This document shows positions 41,504-45,261 of a DNA stretch of 45,261 nt, in pieces. The stretch is taken from contig DRQF01000273.1 of the NCBI GenBank assembly GCA_011369445.1, positions 1 to 45,261 of the forward strand. Reading direction: 5' to 3'. Below the pieces are notes generated by a model. It saw only the letters and a list, made by a program, of their open reading frames with translations, ran no database searches and was not told the origin of the DNA. Source of the DNA: Planctomycetota bacterium. Lineage in GTDB: Bacteria > Planctomycetota > GCA-002687715 > DRQF01. The position numbers were made by a program, and so were the translations under genes. Each line of letters starts with the position of its first letter. Position 1 is the stretch's first letter.

Positions 41504-41890
41504 TCAGATCTGGCCCGCGACCTCTCGCCAGGCGCTCTCCAAGGTGGTCAGAATCTCGATCACATCCTGGAGGCCTTCCTCCGTGCGATTGAGGTTGGCC
41601 TGGACGAGTTGCTCCATGATGAAGACATAGAGCCCTTCGAGCTGGCCGGAGAGCTGCTTGCCGATCTCTCCCCCCGCCTCGTGATCCAGTGCGATCTTGA
41701 GCTCGGAGACGACGTTGTAGGCATTGCTGATCGCAGTCCCACAGGCCGCGTTGTTGCCCTTTTGCATGTGGTAGCGAGCCTGTTCGACGAATCGAATGGC
41801 GCCCTCGTACATGAGTACGACGAGTTTGGCTCGCGACGATGTGAGTACAGCGTTCTTGGTGTATTCGAGTGTTGCGTTGGAAGCGGCCAA
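41504..41890 (-). CDS. fliS: Flagellin export chaperone FliS
   Basis: 128 residues, normal FliS length. FliS caps the C-terminus of flagellin in the cytosol until export. Seen: KLVVLMYEGAIRFVEQA near 22-38 (the family LLxMLYDGAIRFL block), ISNAYNVVSELKIALDHEAGG near 55-75 (NVISELRxTLD block), and LYVFIMEQLVQANLNRTEEG near 87-106. The start is TTG at 41890 with GGAAG upstream; no ATG fits. It is separated from fliD by 72 nt, in the same operon. Confidence 0.93.
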   Translation of the reverse strand: MAASNATLEYTKNAVLTSSRAKLVVLMYEGAIRFVEQARYHMQKGNNAACGTAISNAYNVVSELKIALDHEAGGEIGKQLSGQLEGLYVFIMEQLVQANLNRTEEGLQDVIEILTTLESAWREVAGQI

Positions 41891-41962
41891 GATGTCTTCC
41901 TTTCCCTCTGCTGTTCATGAGCGCGGACGAACGTCGCCGCGCCACCCTTCCCTATGCCCCGG

Positions 41963-43291
41963 CTAACCGAGACGTCCAAGCGACGCCGACAAGAAGGCGC
42001 CCTGTGACTGGTATTGGGCTGTCAGGCCCTCGAACGAAGCGAACTTGCGCCGCAACGTCTCCTCGGTGCGTCTCAGACGCTGCTCCGCGTTGGCGATCTG
42101 GTCGTCCAGAGACCGAATACGTGCATCGAGACTCGTCTGCCTGAGCCGGAGCGTCCCGTTCCCGGGAGAGAGGATGCCGGCATTCGTACCATTGCCGTTC
42201 AGGATGGTGTCGAAAATCGCACCCAGGCCGTCCGTTCCGTTCTTGCCCGTGAAGAGATCTCGCACGGCATTGAAGTCGTTCTCGATGGCCGACTCGAGAT
42301 CGCCGCGATCGAGATTGAGCTTGCCGGAGGAATCGGTGGATATGCCTATCTGCGAGAGCGCGATGAGAGAAAACGTTCCGCCGTCGAGATTCGACGCGGT
42401 CGCCGTCGCCAATTGATTCTTGATGCCTCTCAATGCGACATCCTGATCGTCGCCCTGGGAGTCGATGAAGCTGACGACATCGTTGTAGGCGTCCAGGGCC
42501 TCCTGAAGCCGGTCACCAATCCCCTCGGTGTCGCGATCGATCGTCACGTCCGCCGAGCCGACCTTCTTCAGGTTAAAGGTCAACCCATCCACGGCCCCGT
42601 CAACGCTGTTCGAACTCGCGGTGACCGCGAGTCCATTGATCGTGAACTGCGAATCCTGGCCGGCTTCAAGCACGGTCGACGTGGCGAAGGGATCCGTCTC
42701 GCCGGGATCGTTGAAACCGCTCGCCGTCAGAGTGAACTGATTCGCGACGCCCGTCTCCTCGGAGTTGACGACAAGTTGATAGGAACTGCCGTCATAGATC
42801 ACGCTGGCCTGGGCTCCGGCATCGGCGGCATTGATCTTGTCCCGGATGTCTACGAGCGTGTCGCCCGCATCGACCGTGATCTGCTGAGTGGTCGTGCCGA
42901 TGGTCAGATCGATCGTCCCATCGCCGAAGGTGCTCTGATCGCTGTCGTTGAAAGGCGATGTGAAGGCAACGCTCTTCGCCGTCGCCAGCTGATTCACCTG
43001 AATCGAGTAGCTGGATGGCAGGGCGCCGTCGGACGCTTCAATGGTGGCGACATCCTCGTCCGTGGACGTAGAGGTGAAGAGAGTCAGCTCGGACGAATCC
43101 TTCAGGCTCGTGATCTTGTCAGCCAGAGTCTGGAGTTTCGACTGGAACTCCGAGAACTGGCCCTGTTTTGCGACCAGGTCCGCACGCTTTTGGTCCAGCC
43201 GATCCAGAGGCCTGGCCTCGAGAGTGAGAAGCTGCTGGATGATGGCGTTCGTGTCGAGACCGCTCGCAAGTCCGCCGATGCTGAATGTCAT
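41963..43291 (-). CDS. fliD: Flagellar hook-associated protein 2 (filament cap)
   Basis: 442 residues. FliD forms the pentameric or hexameric cap that folds flagellin at the filament tip. Seen: the N-terminal motif GLASGLDTNAIIQQLLTLEA (6-25), a coiled-coil segment (KRADLVAKQGQFSEFQSKLQ), Asp/Thr-rich beta-domains in the middle (about 80-250), and the C-terminal FliD_C region (GLGAIFDTIL, TLRLRQTSLDARIRSLDDQI) ending in the usual RFASFEGLTAQYQSQ-like stretch. AGGAG is 7 nt before the ATG. It lies 149 nt after the flagellin gene in the same direction and may also be read from the flagellin promoter. Confidence 0.93.
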   Translation of the reverse strand: MTFSIGGLASGLDTNAIIQQLLTLEARPLDRLDQKRADLVAKQGQFSEFQSKLQTLADKITSLKDSSELTLFTSTSTDEDVATIEASDGALPSSYSIQVNQLATAKSVAFTSPFNDSDQSTFGDGTIDLTIGTTTQQITVDAGDTLVDIRDKINAADAGAQASVIYDGSSYQLVVNSEETGVANQFTLTASGFNDPGETDPFATSTVLEAGQDSQFTINGLAVTASSNSVDGAVDGLTFNLKKVGSADVTIDRDTEGIGDRLQEALDAYNDVVSFIDSQGDDQDVALRGIKNQLATATASNLDGGTFSLIALSQIGISTDSSGKLNLDRGDLESAIENDFNAVRDLFTGKNGTDGLGAIFDTILNGNGTNAGILSPGNGTLRLRQTSLDARIRSLDDQIANAEQRLRRTEETLRRKFASFEGLTAQYQSQGAFLSASLGRLG

Positions 43292-43406
43292 GAGTCAACT
43301 CCTGTCGATGTCCGCGGAGACGGCCCTGGTCCGGACGGCGAGTCTCCGTTCTCTCCTTTTCGGCTTACCGGAGCTCCGCTTGAGCCTCCGAGTATTCTCG
43401 GGGCGC

Positions 43407-43428
43407 TAGCCGGGTGTTCACCCAGCTA
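43407..43428 (-). terminator. Hairpin after the flagellin gene
   Basis: TAGC-x-GGGTG-TT-CACCC-x-GCTA: 9 bp with one internal mismatch, 12 nt downstream of the flagellin stop (minus strand). No T-run, so it probably causes partial termination or protects the flagellin mRNA, allowing some read-through to fliD. Confidence 0.55.
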
Positions 43429-43440
43429 CCGCCGCGAGGA

Positions 43441-44271
43441 TCAGCCCTGGAGGAGCGACAGGGCGGCCTGGGGCTGGACGTTTGCCTGGGCCAAAATCGA
43501 GATGGCAGCCTGCTGGAGAATGGAGTTCCGCGTGAGGTTCGCCGTCTCTTCGGCCACATCCAAGTCTCGGATTCGGGACTCGGCCGCCGAGATGTTCTCA
43601 CGATCGATCTGCAACTGCCGAATCGTGCTCTGGAGGCGATTCTGAGTGGCCCCGAGGCTACCACGTAGACTCAAGACGGTGTTGATCGCGGCATCGATGC
43701 CGTTGATGGCGTTCGTCACGTTGGAGCCTGTACCGATCGACAGCCCGCTGATGCCAAGATTGCTCGCGAGCGTCGACACCAACGAGATGTTGAGGGTATC
43801 GACACCGGCCGTGGTGCCCGGACCGATGTGCAGCGAGATGGTCGGGCTCGATCCATCCAAGAGCTTGAGACCGCTGAAATTCGTCGCTTTCGCGATGCGG
43901 TCGATCTCGCTGATGACCTGCTGGAACTCGAGGTCCAGCGTGTCCCGATCCTGGTCCGCAAGCGTGCCGTTCTTGGACTGAATGGCCAGCTCCCGCATGC
44001 GCACGAGGATGTTGTTCACTTCGTTCAGAGCGCCTTCCGCCGTCTGGACCAGGCTGATGCCATCGTTGGCGTTTCGCTCGGACTGCGCAACAGAGCGGAT
44101 TTGAGCCCGGAGCCGCTCACTGATGGCGAGGCCGGCGGCGTCGTCCGAAGCGCTCGCGACCCTGAGTCCGGTGGAGAGCTTACGGAACGAACCGGACAGA
44201 GCGAGAGTCGCTCCGGCCAGGTTGCGCTGAGCGTTCAGGGACGCGACGTTCGTCTGGATTCTAAGACCCAT
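43441..44271 (-). CDS. fliC: Flagellin
   Basis: 276 residues, a short flagellin with conserved D0/D1 ends and hardly any variable domain. The N-terminus reads RIQTNVASLNAQRNLAGA, then LSTGLRVASASDDAAGLAIS (34-53); the C-terminal helix ends ILAQANVQPQAALSLLQG. The start at 44271 is fixed by the family N-terminus and GAGGAGG upstream (the longer reading is leader). A sigma-28-like promoter lies about 120 nt upstream, and a hairpin follows the stop. The filament would be built with FliD and FliS from the same cluster. Confidence 0.96.
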   Translation of the reverse strand: MGLRIQTNVASLNAQRNLAGATLALSGSFRKLSTGLRVASASDDAAGLAISERLRAQIRSVAQSERNANDGISLVQTAEGALNEVNNILVRMRELAIQSKNGTLADQDRDTLDLEFQQVISEIDRIAKATNFSGLKLLDGSSPTISLHIGPGTTAGVDTLNISLVSTLASNLGISGLSIGTGSNVTNAINGIDAAINTVLSLRGSLGATQNRLQSTIRQLQIDRENISAAESRIRDLDVAEETANLTRNSILQQAAISILAQANVQPQAALSLLQG

Positions 44272-44392
44272 GGTTTCCTCCTCGATCGGTTGCAGCGCCG
44301 AGTCTTTGGGGGCGAGGTAGTCAGCCTCACCCAACCCTGCGTTGCGCGCTGTGGTCAGCCTTCCCTTTTCCAGAAAGGCGGGTGATGTGTCC

Positions 44393-44419
44393 TGATCGGA
44401 ACCCGGAGGCAACGCTTTA
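44393..44419 (-). promoter_or_regulatory. Sigma-28 (FliA)-type promoter for flagellin
   Basis: On the minus strand TAAA, exactly 15 nt, then TCCGATCA: the -35 core and 6 of 8 bases of the -10 (GCCGATAA) at the canonical spacing. Transcription would start near 44385, giving a leader of about 115 nt to the flagellin ATG. Confidence 0.7.
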
Positions 44420-44609
44420 GCCCCGATAAGAAAAATCCCGACGTCCCCGCCGAGAGCCGTCCCGTAACCGGATGTTTCTTCCGAAGTGGAAAAAGTTTCA
44501 CTTCAGTCGCGTTTCCGGCCGATGAGAGTGGTGGAAGATGCGACGTCGGGCATCCAACGCCAAGGGTGCGTCGCGAGAGTGAGAACACCAGCAGGAAGAC
44601 ACACCAACC

Positions 44610-45261
44610 ATGGCTGTCAGACCCAAACTGCATGTCGTCGATGCGGACACACCGCAGTCCGAGGAGATCCGGCGAGCGTTTGCCGCCGAGGGATTCGAGG
44701 TCTCGACCTCCGCGACGCTGAGAGAGGCGGGCCAAGCCCTCCAACGCTTCACACCAGATGTTCTGATCGTCTCGGACGATCTGCCCGACGGTCGAGGGAT
44801 CGACCTCATCAACGAGCCCAAGCTGAAGGAAGCCGGTTGCGTCGGGATCGCCCTCGTACGAGATCCCTCCATCAGCGACGTGGTCGACGCCATGCGTCGG
44901 GGCGCCATCGACGTCATCGAGAAGCCGGTTTTTGCCGGCCATCTCTCGGCAATCGTGGGGAAGGCGTTGGCGGATCGCCGCCAGGTACGGAGACCTCGGC
45001 CGACATCGAACACCCGCGACCAGCTCAAACGGCCTCCGATCGTGGGACAGAGTGAGCCGCTTCAAAGACTGCTCAGCGCGGTCGAACTGGTGACCAAGGC
45101 TCCCCGGAGCACGGTACTCATCCAGGGCGAGAGCGGGACGGGAAAAGAGCTCATCGCCCGCGCCATCCATTTTGATGGACCGCGGAGGGCCCGCCCGTTC
45201 CTCGCCATCAACTGCGCGACACTCACCGAGAACCTGCTCGAGGCCGAACTCTTCGGCTACG
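44610..45261 (+). CDS. NtrC-family sigma-54 activator with degenerate receiver (partial)
   Basis: First 217 residues; the gene continues beyond the window. Residues 1 to about 115 form a receiver domain (KLHVVDADTP, PDVLIVSDDLPDGRG, AMRRGAIDVIEKPV with the conserved Lys). From about 145 there is an AAA+ domain: IVGQSEPLQRLL, Walker A GESGTGKELIARAIH, then FLAINCATL and LLEAELFG, which normally precedes GAFTGA. The acceptor Asp position is Ser and the acidic pair at the start is Asp-Ala, so phosphorylation by the usual route is doubtful. The ATG at 44610 has AGGA about 14 nt upstream. It is divergent from flagellin, as for flagellar master regulators (FlrC/FleQ type). Confidence 0.9.
   Translation, partial: MAVRPKLHVVDADTPQSEEIRRAFAAEGFEVSTSATLREAGQALQRFTPDVLIVSDDLPDGRGIDLINEPKLKEAGCVGIALVRDPSISDVVDAMRRGAIDVIEKPVFAGHLSAIVGKALADRRQVRRPRPTSNTRDQLKRPPIVGQSEPLQRLLSAVELVTKAPRSTVLIQGESGTGKELIARAIHFDGPRRARPFLAINCATLTENLLEAELFGY

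Noticed and set aside
42014-43645. 543-codon plus-strand frame opposite fliD and flagellin
   Set aside because: Spans two unrelated genes and their intergenic region; FliD and flagellin motifs are clear on the minus strand.
44421-44430. CCCCGATAAG on the plus strand as a sigma-28 -10 for the activator gene
   Set aside because: No TAAA at the required 15-nt spacing upstream; the minus-strand element fits much better.

Overview
The window is a GC-rich bacterial chromosome segment (45.3 kb) densely packed with genes on both strands. No rRNA or tRNA gene is visible, so taxonomy is inferred. A Ser/Thr kinase fused to a formylglycine-generating-enzyme (FGE) fold, a membrane sulfatase with a helical tail, several large secreted proteins of unknown function, a multihaem cytochrome c and a flagellin/FliD/FliS set fit Planctomycetota or a neighbouring lineage best. 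Myxococcota or Acidobacteriota cannot be excluded. TGA is a normal stop (hemE, ahcY, glgP and others), and GTG starts with GTGA/ATGA stop-start overlaps are common.

Layout. 1-2507: minus-strand haem operon hemE-hemH-hemG/Y, the last gene cut by the window edge. 2569-4369: small membrane protein, COG1768-type phosphoesterase and a CinA/MoaB-like protein. 4370-9700: an AT-richer accessory block on the minus strand with a secreted beta-propeller-like protein, a secreted alpha/beta hydrolase broken at a C9 tract, a secreted 450-residue protein and two small ORFs. A 30-bp direct repeat copies the 3' end of the CinA-like gene and brackets 4338-7736. 9842-10880: HTH regulator and a small membrane protein. 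11173-16766: ahcY, an FGE-like protein and a membrane sulfatase-like protein. 16824-18849: DUF4143-type ATPase with an inverted repeat abutting its start, a hypothetical protein and a cupin. 18859-22099: TSUP permease and an ABC exporter pair in one overlapping operon. 22190-26756: transaldolase-like aldolase, an M2-peptidase-like protein without its zinc motif, and a HAD-ECH beta-oxidation fusion. 26774-32089: small membrane protein, a secreted protein with repeated modules, the kinase-FGE fusion and a small two-helix ORF with an in-frame TGA. 32247-35751: an ATP-grasp ligase pair and a secreted Cys/Lys-rich repeat protein with a strong terminator. 35947-40923: cyclophilin, membrane protein, glycogen phosphorylase and pentahaem cytochrome. 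40990-45261: flagellar filament operon (fliC, fliD, fliS, FliT-like), with a sigma-28-like promoter and a rho-independent terminator, divergent from an NtrC-family activator whose receiver lacks the phospho-acceptor Asp.

The recurring theme is loss of hallmark catalytic residues in otherwise intact genes: ferrochelatase His, UroD His, M2 HExxH, receiver Asp, sulfatase Cys and FGE Cys. The most novel items are the repeat-bracketed accessory module, the Cys/Lys repeat protein beside two ATP-grasp ligases, and the small membrane ORF whose in-frame TGA is followed by a SECIS-like hairpin.
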